Shown in pieces: positions 23,825 to 32,195 of a DNA stretch of 64,000 nucleotides. Under the pieces are notes generated by a model, which did no database searches, was not told the DNA's origin, and worked only from the letters and a program-made list of their open reading frames with translations. This DNA comes from Thermoplasmata archaeon (GTDB lineage Archaea; Thermoplasmatota; Thermoplasmata; Thermoplasmatales; Thermoplasmataceae): positions 1 through 64,000 of the forward strand of contig JAJZJR010000009.1 of the NCBI GenBank assembly GCA_021810045.1. Direction: 5' to 3'. Every line of letters begins with the position of its first letter. The first letter of the stretch is position 1. A program made the translations under genes and the position numbers.

Positions 23825-25345
23825 TCAATCCTTTCTTTTCCTCACCAGGAAAAGAAACACTGCAGCTATTACTACTGCAACCGGCACCGAGACCAGGGCA
23901 AACAGATAAGGATCAGCCATGAAGGTAAAACTCACTGTAACATTGCCTCCGGTAAGTACAATGTGACCTGATTTTTCCTGGAACATGGTATATCCGGGTG
24001 GTGTATGAATTGTGAAATTGAAGTCCCCATTGGGGAGGTTCAATACAGTAGGAGTCTCATTAAGGAAAACAGTAGTCTGTCCATAAGTGAGTTCCCATTG
24101 AGTTCCTGTGGGTAAACCATTTTCCCTGAATGTAACATTATTTGGACCAACGGTCTGGATAATGGATACCGACCCCGACTGCTGGTTGGACACATATATC
24201 AGGCTGTTCTGTGCGTCATACACTATTCCGGTTGGTTCAATTCCAAGATAATAGTGTGATACAATGTTCCCATCCCCGGAATTGAATTGCTGAACCCCAC
24301 CGAGCATTCCTGGAATTACCGGATCGTAGAGTGCATAAATATATCCATTAACCGGATCATAAGCACTCTGTTGTCCCATCACCTGATCCGGAATCTGTGT
24401 AACATGATTTGATGTTGTATTTATGGAAACCGTTGTCCCATCCCAAAGGCATTCCACTATCATGCTTCCTGTGGAAGGATTATACATTATGGGACCAGGC
24501 CATACGAGGTTCCCGGGATTGCCTGGAACATTGGAAATATATGCTGAAATGGTGTTTGTCCTGGTATTTATGGATGTAACATATAAGTTGTTCACGCTCG
24601 TAACATACATGTGGTGATTCATGGGATCATATGCAATCCCGTAGGCATTGCTCGGGACAGTTATGTTGGCAGACACATTGAGTGTAGTGTGATCTATCAC
24701 GTACACTGTTGAGCCATTCTTACTGGAATACAGGGATGGTGACTTACCAAAATCGCAGACGTAGACATCTCCTGAATCAGTGTCAGTGGCAATAGCCTGA
24801 AGGTAAGTTCCACCTGGAGACACCGTTCCAACGGTTTTTCCTTGGGAAGGGGAAACAACAGTTATGTTCCTGTTTCCTGTTATAATATACAGAAGATCAT
24901 CAACAGGATTGAATGTGATGCTGCTGGAATTGCTCCCCAGGTATATACTTCCCTGAACCGTGTTGGTGGAGGTGTTGAGAACAGTCAGGTTATCAGCTGA
25001 CTTGTCAGTTATGTAGATGAGCCCATTAAGGGGATCAAGTGCCATGAAGCCGGGATTCAGCGAACCGTTCTCAGTGTACTGCACATTTCCCGGCAGTAGG
25101 TTATTGTTGTAGAGGACAAGTGTATTCTTTACAAAACCAGGGGTTTTTGCAACAAACCTGCCGCTGGTATTTACTGAATTACCAGGCAGGTTGGAAACTG
25201 AGATGTAAGCTCCGGGAACAACTGCCTTTCCGGACTCATAAGGTAAAGGATTTGCGGAGAGAACCGGAACTGATAATTCGGCACAGAGTAAAAAAACTGT
25301 TATGACAATAACAACTTTCTTTCCAACGGAGCTGTTAAAAGCCAC
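23825..25345 (-). CDS. Surface-anchored YVTN/NHL-type beta-propeller protein
   Basis: A 506-residue extracellular protein. Residues 5-30 are a signal peptide (VVIVITVFLLCAELSVPVLS) and about 475-500 a single membrane segment followed by RKRKD, so the bulk lies outside. Between, about 40-residue repeats carry YVTN-like units such as NGLIYITDKSADNLTVLNT and NSLIYVSNQQSGSVSII, typical of a seven-bladed propeller. A C-terminal strand-rich domain (TFRENGLPTGTQWELTY) is common in Thermoplasmatales surface proteins. Many N-x-S/T sites would allow N-glycosylation. Binding partner unknown. Confidence 0.8.
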   Translation of the reverse strand: MAFNSSVGKKVVIVITVFLLCAELSVPVLSANPLPYESGKAVVPGAYISVSNLPGNSVNTSGRFVAKTPGFVKNTLVLYNNNLLPGNVQYTENGSLNPGFMALDPLNGLIYITDKSADNLTVLNTSTNTVQGSIYLGSNSSSITFNPVDDLLYIITGNRNITVVSPSQGKTVGTVSPGGTYLQAIATDTDSGDVYVCDFGKSPSLYSSKNGSTVYVIDHTTLNVSANITVPSNAYGIAYDPMNHHMYVTSVNNLYVTSINTRTNTISAYISNVPGNPGNLVWPGPIMYNPSTGSMIVECLWDGTTVSINTTSNHVTQIPDQVMGQQSAYDPVNGYIYALYDPVIPGMLGGVQQFNSGDGNIVSHYYLGIEPTGIVYDAQNSLIYVSNQQSGSVSIIQTVGPNNVTFRENGLPTGTQWELTYGQTTVFLNETPTVLNLPNGDFNFTIHTPPGYTMFQEKSGHIVLTGGNVTVSFTFMADPYLFALVSVPVAVVIAAVFLFLVRKRKD

Positions 25346-25413
25346 GGTAAAATTAATCAGGTGAGCTATTTATGGATTACCACTAATTGAAATTTCAAAA
25401 ATTAAAAAGAGGG

Positions 25414-25899
25414 TCATCCGTTTATCTGCAGCGCCACTTTCCGGAGTTCCTCAAGATCAGCTCTGGGACCGTGAAGGGTAGACACATATCCGGGATAATC
25501 GCCGAAAGAAACGGTATCCTTAGTATGGATACTCTCAAATTTGCCTTTCAGCCCGTATACAGGATAGAGCTTGGCATGAAGATGATTTATCTCAAGACCT
25601 TCAAAGACAAGGTTGACCCTCAAAACCCCCAATCCCTTTTCCAGCAATCTTGAAACTTTTCCTGCTGCGTTCATGACATCTCTGATCTCACCGGGTTCAA
25701 GATCGAAAAGATAGCTCTGAACATGCTTTTTCGGTATTACAAGGCTCTGTCCCCTGGTGTTCGGATAAAGATCCAGGAATGCAAAGTAATGCCTGTCTTC
25801 CCAGATTTTCACAGATGGAACAGTTCCGCTTACCACGTTACAGAAAATGCAATCCTCCATTGTCTGAACATAAGAACGGAAATCCTTAATCCTTTTCAT
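25414..25899 (-). CDS. HIT-family nucleotide hydrolase/transferase
   Basis: About 161 residues. CIFCNVVSG at about 18-26 and the histidine-triad region EINHLHAKLYP near 105-115 identify the family. The triad reads His-x-His-x-Lys, so the third His is replaced while the central, nucleotide-attacking His is kept. It would hydrolyse nucleoside phosphoramidates or dinucleotides such as Ap4A. The first ATG at 25899 falls within the end of the gene upstream; a later ATG at 25857 would give the usual MEDCIFC start without overlap, so the true N terminus is uncertain. Confidence 0.8.
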   Translation of the reverse strand: MKRIKDFRSYVQTMEDCIFCNVVSGTVPSVKIWEDRHYFAFLDLYPNTRGQSLVIPKKHVQSYLFDLEPGEIRDVMNAAGKVSRLLEKGLGVLRVNLVFEGLEINHLHAKLYPVYGLKGKFESIHTKDTVSFGDYPGYVSTLHGPRADLEELRKVALQING

Positions 25900-26398
25900 C
25901 ACGGGGAGGTTCTCTCACTTCTATTTCTGAGCAGAAATCACTGAAAAACAGGCATAAATACATCAGAATCTCTGAATGTTTCTCCCTTCCCCATTTGGAT
26001 AGTATCTGGGCAATCCTTTTTGACTCATCAGGGGTTATATCAGTAATTATCCTGTCTGCAATACTCACACCTTCAGGTGTCAGTTCAATCCTCCTTCTAA
26101 GGTCAGGATCGGCTCTTGTGCCAGGGGATTTTTTTCCGTAGGTTCTCCCCCGGATCAGTTCACGGTTATCAGAGATGAAATCCTGTATATAGCCTGATTT
26201 AGGTCCAAAGGGAGTACTTCTGTACAGAAGATTTGAAGCGATACCTCCGTCTCCCTCAATAAGGAAAAGAAGGAGGTTCAGTCTTGCAAGATCAGGACTG
26301 GTCCCAAAGCTTCCGCTATAGATCCTTGTTACTGCCAGGATCAGCTCTCCACCTGTAAGGGACAGGTCTTCCCCCGGAAGGAAATATTCATGGTCCAT
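25886..26398 (-). CDS. Unknown protein with winged-helix-like region
   Basis: A 170-residue soluble protein that I cannot name. It contains LLLFLIEGDGGIASNLLYRS and a later RRRIELTPEGVSIADRII, the second being typical of the wing end of PadR/MarR-like or DUF4065-like winged helices; the first part resembles the protein-interaction half of such proteins. Its 3' end overlaps the HIT gene, implying coupling. Upstream is an inverted repeat (TTTTACCA...TGGTATAAAA, about 26,432-26,450), which could be its own operator. Confidence 0.5.
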   Translation of the reverse strand: MDHEYFLPGEDLSLTGGELILAVTRIYSGSFGTSPDLARLNLLLFLIEGDGGIASNLLYRSTPFGPKSGYIQDFISDNRELIRGRTYGKKSPGTRADPDLRRRIELTPEGVSIADRIITDITPDESKRIAQILSKWGREKHSEILMYLCLFFSDFCSEIEVREPPRDEKD

Positions 26399-26621
26399 TG
26401 CTTCTGTTTAGAGTTTCCCCGTTTTACCACACTGTTATGGTATAAAACCTTAATTTATAGCTAAAGTAGGAATATAGCAGCCTGAACAACAACTTGCAAT
26501 GTATCTTACATAGGATTATACAGAAAAAAATGAGTAGGGTGTCCTTCAATAATATATAGAATATATAGCAATATTTTCCCTCTATATTCCAACTTAATGC
26601 ACTTTGGATCTATCTATTACT
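26399..26621. promoter_or_regulatory. Divergent intergenic control region
   Basis: Between the unknown gene and the PHS transporter there are 220 AT-rich bases. An inverted repeat TTTTACCA/TGGTATAAAA sits at about 26,432-26,450. Further right, the series ATATATAGAATATATAG (about 26,555-26,571) and CTCTATATTCC (about 26,580) provide TATA boxes for the transporter, whose ATG is at 26,622. No gene is seen within. Confidence 0.4.
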
Positions 26622-28079
26622 ATGGGTGAAAACCAAGATCGTAATGACGGTTCAAACCCCGATCTCCTTAGCTCGGTAAACAATGCAAAGCTGAGCAAAT
26701 TCCATTACAAAACGTGGATGGTAACGGGACTTGGATTCTTCACAGACGCCTATGACCTTTTCATTATTGGCGTCGTAACCAGACTTCTTGTACTTTCCGG
26801 CTGGAACAGTCTAACAACACTTCAACAATCATTACTCGATTCTACAGCACTTCTATCAGCAGTAATCGGGGCACTTGTATTTGGAAGATTACTTGACAAA
26901 CTTGGCAGGAAAGCCATATACGGTGTGGAATTAATCATACTTGTAATTGGAGCACTTGGAAGTGCTTTCCTCACTCCTGTTAACGGCATATACATTCTCA
27001 TTGCCTGGAGATTCATATTAGGTATTGGTATTGGCGGAGACTATGCCACAAGCTCCACAATAATGGCTGAATACTCCAATACACAAAGCAGGGGAAAACT
27101 CATTGGAATGGTATTCTCCATGCAATCCCTCGGTCTGCTTGCAGGACCACTGGTATCCCTGGGTCTTATCTATTCAGGAATGAGCCTTTCTCTCATCTGG
27201 AAGCTTCTCCTTGCATTCGGAGCCATCCCTGCACTAATAGTTGTATACTACAGGAGGACACTCCCTGAAACACCAAGATACGCCATCAGAGTCAAGGGAG
27301 ACACAGCAGCAGCCGCAAAAAACTGGAGTAAGCTCACTGGAATCAAGGCATCAGCAGTTGGCGACAACGAGGTAGTAAAGCAGTCCTGGACTGAAATACT
27401 GAGAAACAGGAGATTTGCCCTCACACTGCTTGGAACCGCAGGTTCATGGTTCCTGATGGACTGGGCTCTCTACGGAAACTCAATCATGTCCCACACAATG
27501 CTCGGAGCACTTGTTCCTTCAACTGTCACTGGACTGCACAACCTGATTACAACAACCACATACTCTGCACTGATATTCGGAGTTGCAGCGTTCCCCGGAT
27601 ACTGGATTGCAACATTCACAATTGACAGAATAGGAAGAAAAACCATCCAGACAATAGGATTCGCCGCAATGGCAGCTTCCTTCGGCATACTGGGCGTTTT
27701 CCACCAGCTGCTTTCTCCAACATATGTGACAGATTTCCTGGCACTGTACGGACTGAGCTATTTCTTCATTGAGTTTGGCCCCAATGTTACCACTTTCATC
27801 TATCCGCCAGAGGTATTCCCCACAAAGGTAAGGGGTTTCGGAAGCGGTGCTTCTGCAGCTGGTGGTAAAATAGGTGCATTTGTCGGAACGCTTCTCAATG
27901 TCATAATCATTTCATCCATAAGTGAATCAGGACTGTTCGTGGTACTTTCCGGACTTTCTGTGTTGGGTCTCATACTTACTGTGGCTCTACTTCCTGAACC
28001 GAAGAGGCGTGACCTCGAGGACAGTTCCGGCGAGAATATGCTCCTGGCTTCAGGAAATGGCATAGCAGCACACAAGTGA
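26622..28079 (+). CDS. MFS transporter, phosphate:H+ symporter (PHS) / sugar-porter type
   Basis: A 485-residue, 12-segment membrane protein. The signature after segment 2 is GRLLDKLGRKAIYG, the sugar-porter mark appears in segment 4-5 as GIGGDYATSSTIMAEY, and the second half has DRIGRKTIQ and PEVFPTKVRGFG. GGDYPLS-like wording (here GGDYATS) is typical of PHS phosphate carriers such as Pho84. Phosphate or another anion with protons is the likely substrate, not proven. A TTG at 26604 is in frame, but the ATG at 26622 is better. Confidence 0.8.
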   Translation: MGENQDRNDGSNPDLLSSVNNAKLSKFHYKTWMVTGLGFFTDAYDLFIIGVVTRLLVLSGWNSLTTLQQSLLDSTALLSAVIGALVFGRLLDKLGRKAIYGVELIILVIGALGSAFLTPVNGIYILIAWRFILGIGIGGDYATSSTIMAEYSNTQSRGKLIGMVFSMQSLGLLAGPLVSLGLIYSGMSLSLIWKLLLAFGAIPALIVVYYRRTLPETPRYAIRVKGDTAAAAKNWSKLTGIKASAVGDNEVVKQSWTEILRNRRFALTLLGTAGSWFLMDWALYGNSIMSHTMLGALVPSTVTGLHNLITTTTYSALIFGVAAFPGYWIATFTIDRIGRKTIQTIGFAAMAASFGILGVFHQLLSPTYVTDFLALYGLSYFFIEFGPNVTTFIYPPEVFPTKVRGFGSGASAAGGKIGAFVGTLLNVIIISSISESGLFVVLSGLSVLGLILTVALLPEPKRRDLEDSSGENMLLASGNGIAAHK

Positions 28080-28085
28080 CATCCT

Positions 28086-28320
28086 CCCCGCCCTAAGGGA
28101 CGGGGCTTCCTGCTTCGCTGATCAGGGTTGCCCTTGCGGGTAGTGCCCCAATCTCCACAGGCGTAACTTCGGGAGTGCTCCTCCCTACTTTCTTCAATCC
28201 TATATTGTGGATGTTGATTGCGGTATTGAGATCCCGTTCAATCTCATAGTCTCAGGACTCACAGAGGAATGTCCTTTCTGATAGTCCAAGTGATTCCTTC
28301 ATGTTCCACACCTGCAAGTA
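28086..28320 (-). pseudogene. TnpB C-terminal relic with right-end hairpin
   Basis: Reading the minus strand, a TnpB end is recognisable: first half of a zinc ribbon (TCRCG, then a one-base loss, MKESLGLSERTFLCES), a stop codon where the ribbon cysteine should be, DYEIERDLNTAINIHN holding the RuvC-III aspartate, and the tail TPEVTPVEIGALPARATL...SEAGSP. It ends in a hairpin (28,086-28,105). The upstream two thirds of the gene are missing. The element belongs to the same family as the relic at 12.7 kb. Confidence 0.8.
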
Positions 28321-28321
28321 T

Positions 28322-29373
28322 TCCACGGCGGTGAGAAGGAAATATTGGGGCAAGTACAGGGATCCTGAGAGCGGATGATCCAAGACCACCAAGGGGTGGT
28401 CTTATGGCAGGAAATGCCACATTACACTTGATGTGGATTCCGTTCTCAAAATGTTATGCAATCCTATGCACAACACTTGTTCGGAACGTATGCCATCTCA
28501 GTCCTTCCTGTTCCGGAAAGCAACATGAGCTTTCCGGTGTACAGGTATTCATCCATCATGGATGGCAAAGAGGTTGCCGCACTCACGGGGAACGGATCTC
28601 CGCATAGATCATGTCCACGAAGGGTTTAGCCAGTGAGGCCAACCTGTCCCTGTCGTAGTCATGATCACAGGTTGAACAACGGGATATCTTCCAGGCAGGG
28701 TGCTTTACATTACCACCACATACAGGACACTCAGATGAGGTCTCTCCTGGATTCACCGGATGATTTCACATCCCTGGAAATCATCACATCCCTGTTTATT
28801 GTATATTGTGGAAATACTCTTCTGTCTATGTGAAAAATGAGCAAATGAGACTGTTGTGCAGGATGCACAACATTACACAGGATCAGTCGGTGTTTTCCAT
28901 TAGCTGTTAAAACCCTTTTGATCATGGAATGGCCTGTAACCAGGGGAAACATCCATGATTCAAGGGTTTCCCATGACATGATAGATTCTGTCAGAGATTT
29001 CTCATATATTCTTGCAGACTCAGCATACGATACCTCAGGCACATAAGATTATGTGTTTGAGAACAACCATGCCCTTCCTGTAATTGACACCAATAAGAGG
29101 AGGGGTATAGTTCATGAGCGATTATCGATAAACAGGAAGATCGGAATTGATCTCAGGCTGGAGTATTCCGCGATCTATTCCCTGAGATGGGAAATAGAGA
29201 GGACATTCTCCATTATGTAGGAGATACTCCATTGTGAGAACATCTGGTACACCAGGAATAGGGATTATGGCACTGCAATGGGCCTAAAGGCCATTGCATA
29301 TAATCTCATCGTCATATCAAACAGGGAATCAGGAGAAAAGCCAAGGGAGATAATTAAAATCGTCGCTTGCTAA
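28322..29373 (+). pseudogene. DDE transposase pseudogene, broken by stops and an insert
   Basis: Pieces of one transposase can be followed on the plus strand: RRKYWGKYRDPESG, stop, SKTTKGWSYGRKCHITLD (to about 28,440); then, after unrelated sequence, FPLAVKTLLIMEWPVTRGN, HDSRVSHDMIDSVRDFSY and ADSAYDTSGT (28,890-29,043); a stop; and finally VIDTNKRRG, LRWEIERTFSIM, stop, and YGTAMGLKAIAYNLIVI to TAA at 29,373. RWEIERTFS holds the last catalytic Glu. Two in-frame stops and an inserted TnpB fragment make it inactive. Confidence 0.75.
28583..28753 (-). pseudogene. Second TnpB-type fragment: zinc ribbon of a different subfamily
   Basis: On the minus strand a 56-codon stretch reads SSECPVCGGNVKHPAWK, RCSTCDHDYDRDRLASLA and stops at 28,583. 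Two CxxC pairs followed by a D-x-D-R-D-R-L-A-S run are the zinc ribbon and RuvC-III region of IS605-type TnpB proteins, of a subfamily other than the relic at 28.1-28.3 kb. It lies between two parts of the DDE pseudogene, so it probably inserted there. Confidence 0.6.
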
Positions 29374-29376
29374 AAC
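29302..29376 (+). repeat. 75-base direct repeat, copy 1 (transposase 3' end)
   Basis: The last 75 bases of the DDE pseudogene, from AATCTCAT to TAAAAC, recur nearly identically at 31,252-31,326 in the same orientation. Differences are a handful of single bases (for example GGAATCAGGAG versus GGAAGCAGGTG). The two copies enclose the two surface-protein genes. Confidence 0.85.
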
Positions 29377-29451
29377 TAGAGGCACGTTAAGTGTTAGTTA
29401 CAAAGTTTAATAATTAATATCTCTTTTCTTATTATAACGAAAAGAAAATAT

Positions 29452-30615
29452 TTGAAAAGGTCGATAGTTGTGCCACTTGTTATCTTTGTTGCACTGTCTT
29501 TCATGCTCCCTGCATCGATAAATGCCGACTCACATTCAATTGCGAACCATAACAACATTGCAGTTTCAATGGCTTCCAACTCTGGTGCAATAGTAGCAAA
29601 TAGTACGGCACAGTTCAAGTATATACTCGAAATGGGAAACGGGAATGCTGTCACTAAGTATGATGTAAATACCTTATTATCATTCTCCGGACAAAATAAT
29701 AATGTGAAGATCCATTCCACGATGGGGAACGCCACTTATGAGCAAACGTTCAATACAACTTTCAACTTTAGTGATTTTAAAACTTTCAAAAATTCAAAAC
29801 TTTACCAAGTTTCATATTCAACCCCGAGCCCATTTGGAAATGGAAGCTTCAACACAAATGTAACTTCCAGTGCGTCGAATCACTTAGTAAAGTTCGCATT
29901 CATAGATACAGTAAATTCGGCGGAGAACTTTCACTCTAGTGTGTCAATTGTTTTAGTTATGAGTTCAGGCTCTAACAACTTGTTTAAAAGTCTGAACTAC
30001 AATACCACTATGGCTTATCTCTTTATACCGCAACTTTTGCCGCCAAATCTACAAGGGAATGGAGGAAGTGTAACTAGTAATAACCAGTTAGGTTCGATTT
30101 CACCAAACATAATCCCAATTCCACCCGGAGGGGGAGGTGGTGGCGGTTATACAACGGCTGCTACCGGCACTCTGCACGAATATGATAACACAGTGGCCAA
30201 TATTTATCTGTGGGAAGCCACAACTCAAGTCACAGTTGGTTGGACTGCTCAGGGCGGGACACTATCCGGATGGTCTGCAACCCCAGGATATGGCATATAC
30301 TACAATGACTGGCTCTGGGTCTCACAAACCACTCCCCACTCTAGTACATCGAGCTCTTTCACATACACTTACAACTTAAATCTATATGCAAACTGGCCGA
30401 TAGATGGGTTTACCCAATGGACTGCTAACCCTATCATCACTATTACCGAATACAATTCGGGAACTTGCCATATACAAATAAGTAACACTATAATGGTTTG
30501 GAATCCAATTACTTCATCATGGGGCCAATTCAGCTCCCACACACTCTACAATTCAGATGTTTCGAATGGAGCAGGAGTACAGGTCACGCAATACCTGCTC
30601 AACTCCATAAATTGA
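29452..30615 (+). CDS. Secreted surface protein with Gly-rich linker
   Basis: A 387-residue protein starting with TTG. The first 25 residues form a signal peptide (basic start, VVPLVIFVALSFMLP, cleavage near INADS). The body is rich in Ser, Thr, Asn and aromatic residues with many N-x-S/T sites, as in archaeal cell-surface proteins. A run of seven glycines near residue 225 separates an N-terminal strand-rich domain from a C-terminal domain (YLWEATTQVTVGWTAQGG, YNDWLWVSQTT). No membrane anchor is seen. Function unknown. It is enclosed by 75-base repeats of a transposase end. Confidence 0.65.
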   Translation: MKRSIVVPLVIFVALSFMLPASINADSHSIANHNNIAVSMASNSGAIVANSTAQFKYILEMGNGNAVTKYDVNTLLSFSGQNNNVKIHSTMGNATYEQTFNTTFNFSDFKTFKNSKLYQVSYSTPSPFGNGSFNTNVTSSASNHLVKFAFIDTVNSAENFHSSVSIVLVMSSGSNNLFKSLNYNTTMAYLFIPQLLPPNLQGNGGSVTSNNQLGSISPNIIPIPPGGGGGGGYTTAATGTLHEYDNTVANIYLWEATTQVTVGWTAQGGTLSGWSATPGYGIYYNDWLWVSQTTPHSSTSSSFTYTYNLNLYANWPIDGFTQWTANPIITITEYNSGTCHIQISNTIMVWNPITSSWGQFSSHTLYNSDVSNGAGVQVTQYLLNSIN

Positions 30616-30687
30616 ATGTATTTGACCAACCATGATAAAGGTAAATTAGGAGAGTAGAGTATATGAAATTAGGAAATATTTCAGGTG

Positions 30688-31122
30688 ATGACCTTGTACT
30701 TCACTGATAGTAAAGGCTCATTTGCAGTCATTGCAGGGTATGTCCTGTCGATTTTGTCAATTGGGGTTACTATTTTTACCACATTTAATTTTGTCATTTA
30801 TTGGACGTACCACTTGCCTTCAGGCGCCAATTACTATCCTATGCTCGGTGTAAACATACTTATTTGCCTATCACTTATAGCCTTCCCCATTTTATTCTTA
30901 GTACATCCTGTGAGCATATTGTCTAAGACTTATTTGGTCATAGTAATCTTCCTGATCACATTTTTCATTGCTGCATTCCTGTATCTATTTGATATGTTCA
31001 TAAATTCTACAAGCCCGTTTGTAATATCATTCCTGTTGAATCTAATCCTGCTGATTCCAAGTGTATTTCGATCACGATATTTACGAGGGGCAGGTCCTGA
31101 ACCGAGATCCGGAGGTATTTGA
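30688..31122 (+). CDS. Four-segment membrane protein of unknown function
   Basis: About 144 residues with four strong hydrophobic segments (AVIAGYVLSILSIGVTIF, YPMLGVNILICLSLIAF, YLVIVIFLITFFIAAFLY and VISFLLNLILLIPSV) and a short basic C terminus. It begins at ATG 30688 with AGGTG directly before; a GTG one codon earlier is in frame. It follows the secreted protein gene by about 70 bases and may form a unit with it. Both are flanked by the transposase repeat. I do not recognise a family. Confidence 0.6.
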   Translation: MTLYFTDSKGSFAVIAGYVLSILSIGVTIFTTFNFVIYWTYHLPSGANYYPMLGVNILICLSLIAFPILFLVHPVSILSKTYLVIVIFLITFFIAAFLYLFDMFINSTSPFVISFLLNLILLIPSVFRSRYLRGAGPEPRSGGI

Positions 31123-31251
31123 CCATCGATATATGGTGGGATGTTTGTGCTTTCATCGAAAATCCGACAAAGGTGGAACATAGTCGATGCAAATAAGCTG
31201 CTTTTCTAGTCTCATTTTACTACCGATGAAGAAGAGGACTAGATCAAGTAA

Positions 31252-31326
31252 AATCTCATGGTCATATCAAACAGGGAAGCAGGTGAAAAGCCAAGGGAGA
31301 TAATTAAAATCGTCGCTTGCTAAAAC
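31252..31326 (+). repeat. 75-base direct repeat, copy 2 (orphan transposase 3' end)
   Basis: Second copy of the transposase tail, including GGGAGATAATTAAAATCG and CGTCGCTTGCTAAAAC. No transposase coding sequence precedes it, so it is an orphan end, possibly from a second insertion or from duplication across the two surface genes. Confidence 0.85.
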
Positions 31327-31454
31327 GTTAGACGTCCTATGGATAAAAATAATCATTATCATTTCCAGTTTTTCTCAAGGAGTATTACACTGCAAAAAGT
31401 AAGGAAAATATAAAGGAAGATGAAAGGCTTCAGGACATGTAAACGGTGAGTTTA

Positions 31455-32195
31455 ATGGTGGACATTGTTGTTCTGATAAAGCAGATGCCGGACCTGGAGC
31501 AGGTCAAGCCTGATCCCACAACCGGCGAACCGCAATTGAAGAATGTGCCCCTGAAACTGGAAAACCTCAGCGAAAATTCAGTTGAGGAAGCAGTTAGGCT
31601 TAAGGAGAAATATGGTGGAAAAGTCACTGCAGTTATCTTTGGTAACGAGCAGTCAAGTGCCATTATGAAAAAAGCCTATGCAATGGGCGCAGATGAAGGA
31701 TATATTATTACAGGATTCAAGGGCAATAACCCATCTCTCACAGCGAAGGTCCTTGGAGAGAAGATCAAGGCATTGAAACATGATATAGTGATTCTTGGAA
31801 ACCAGTCAGCAGATTCCATTTCAGGCCTTCTTGGAGGGAAAATAGCAAGTTATCTCGGAATCCCTCTTCTTGGAAATGCAAATTCAATAGAGGTTGATGG
31901 CTCAACAGTTAAGGTAAAGAGAGCCCTTGAGGAAAACAATCAGGTTATCCAGGCAAACTTCCCTGTTGTTGTTTCTGTTACACAGGAAATCAATGAACCA
32001 AGACTTCCACCAGTAATGCAGATAATGCAGGCCGGGAGGAAACCTATCAATACTGAAGCTGCAACCATTACCGGTAGGGAAGTCAGGATTATTTCAAACA
32101 AGGCACCAAAGAGCGAGAGAAAGAAGATTATCTTCGAGGATGTGGACAAGGGAATTGCAGAGGTAGCAAAGGTACTGAAGGAGGAGATGAGATGA
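31455..32195 (+). CDS. etfB: Electron transfer flavoprotein, beta subunit
   Basis: About 246 residues. The N terminus VDIVVLIKQMPDLEQVKPD is the classic ETF-beta start, and NPPSLTAKVLGEK-like wording, GNQSADSISGLLGGKIASYLG and the C-terminal PRLPPVMQIMQAGRKP agree with the family. With EtfA it takes electrons from acyl-CoA dehydrogenases. I set the start at ATG 31455, with GGTGAG five bases upstream; a GTG at 31446 overlaps that site. Its stop overlaps the etfA start by four bases. A TATA-like AATATAAAGG lies near 31,408. Confidence 0.92.
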   Translation: MVDIVVLIKQMPDLEQVKPDPTTGEPQLKNVPLKLENLSENSVEEAVRLKEKYGGKVTAVIFGNEQSSAIMKKAYAMGADEGYIITGFKGNNPSLTAKVLGEKIKALKHDIVILGNQSADSISGLLGGKIASYLGIPLLGNANSIEVDGSTVKVKRALEENNQVIQANFPVVVSVTQEINEPRLPPVMQIMQAGRKPINTEAATITGREVRIISNKAPKSERKKIIFEDVDKGIAEVAKVLKEEMR

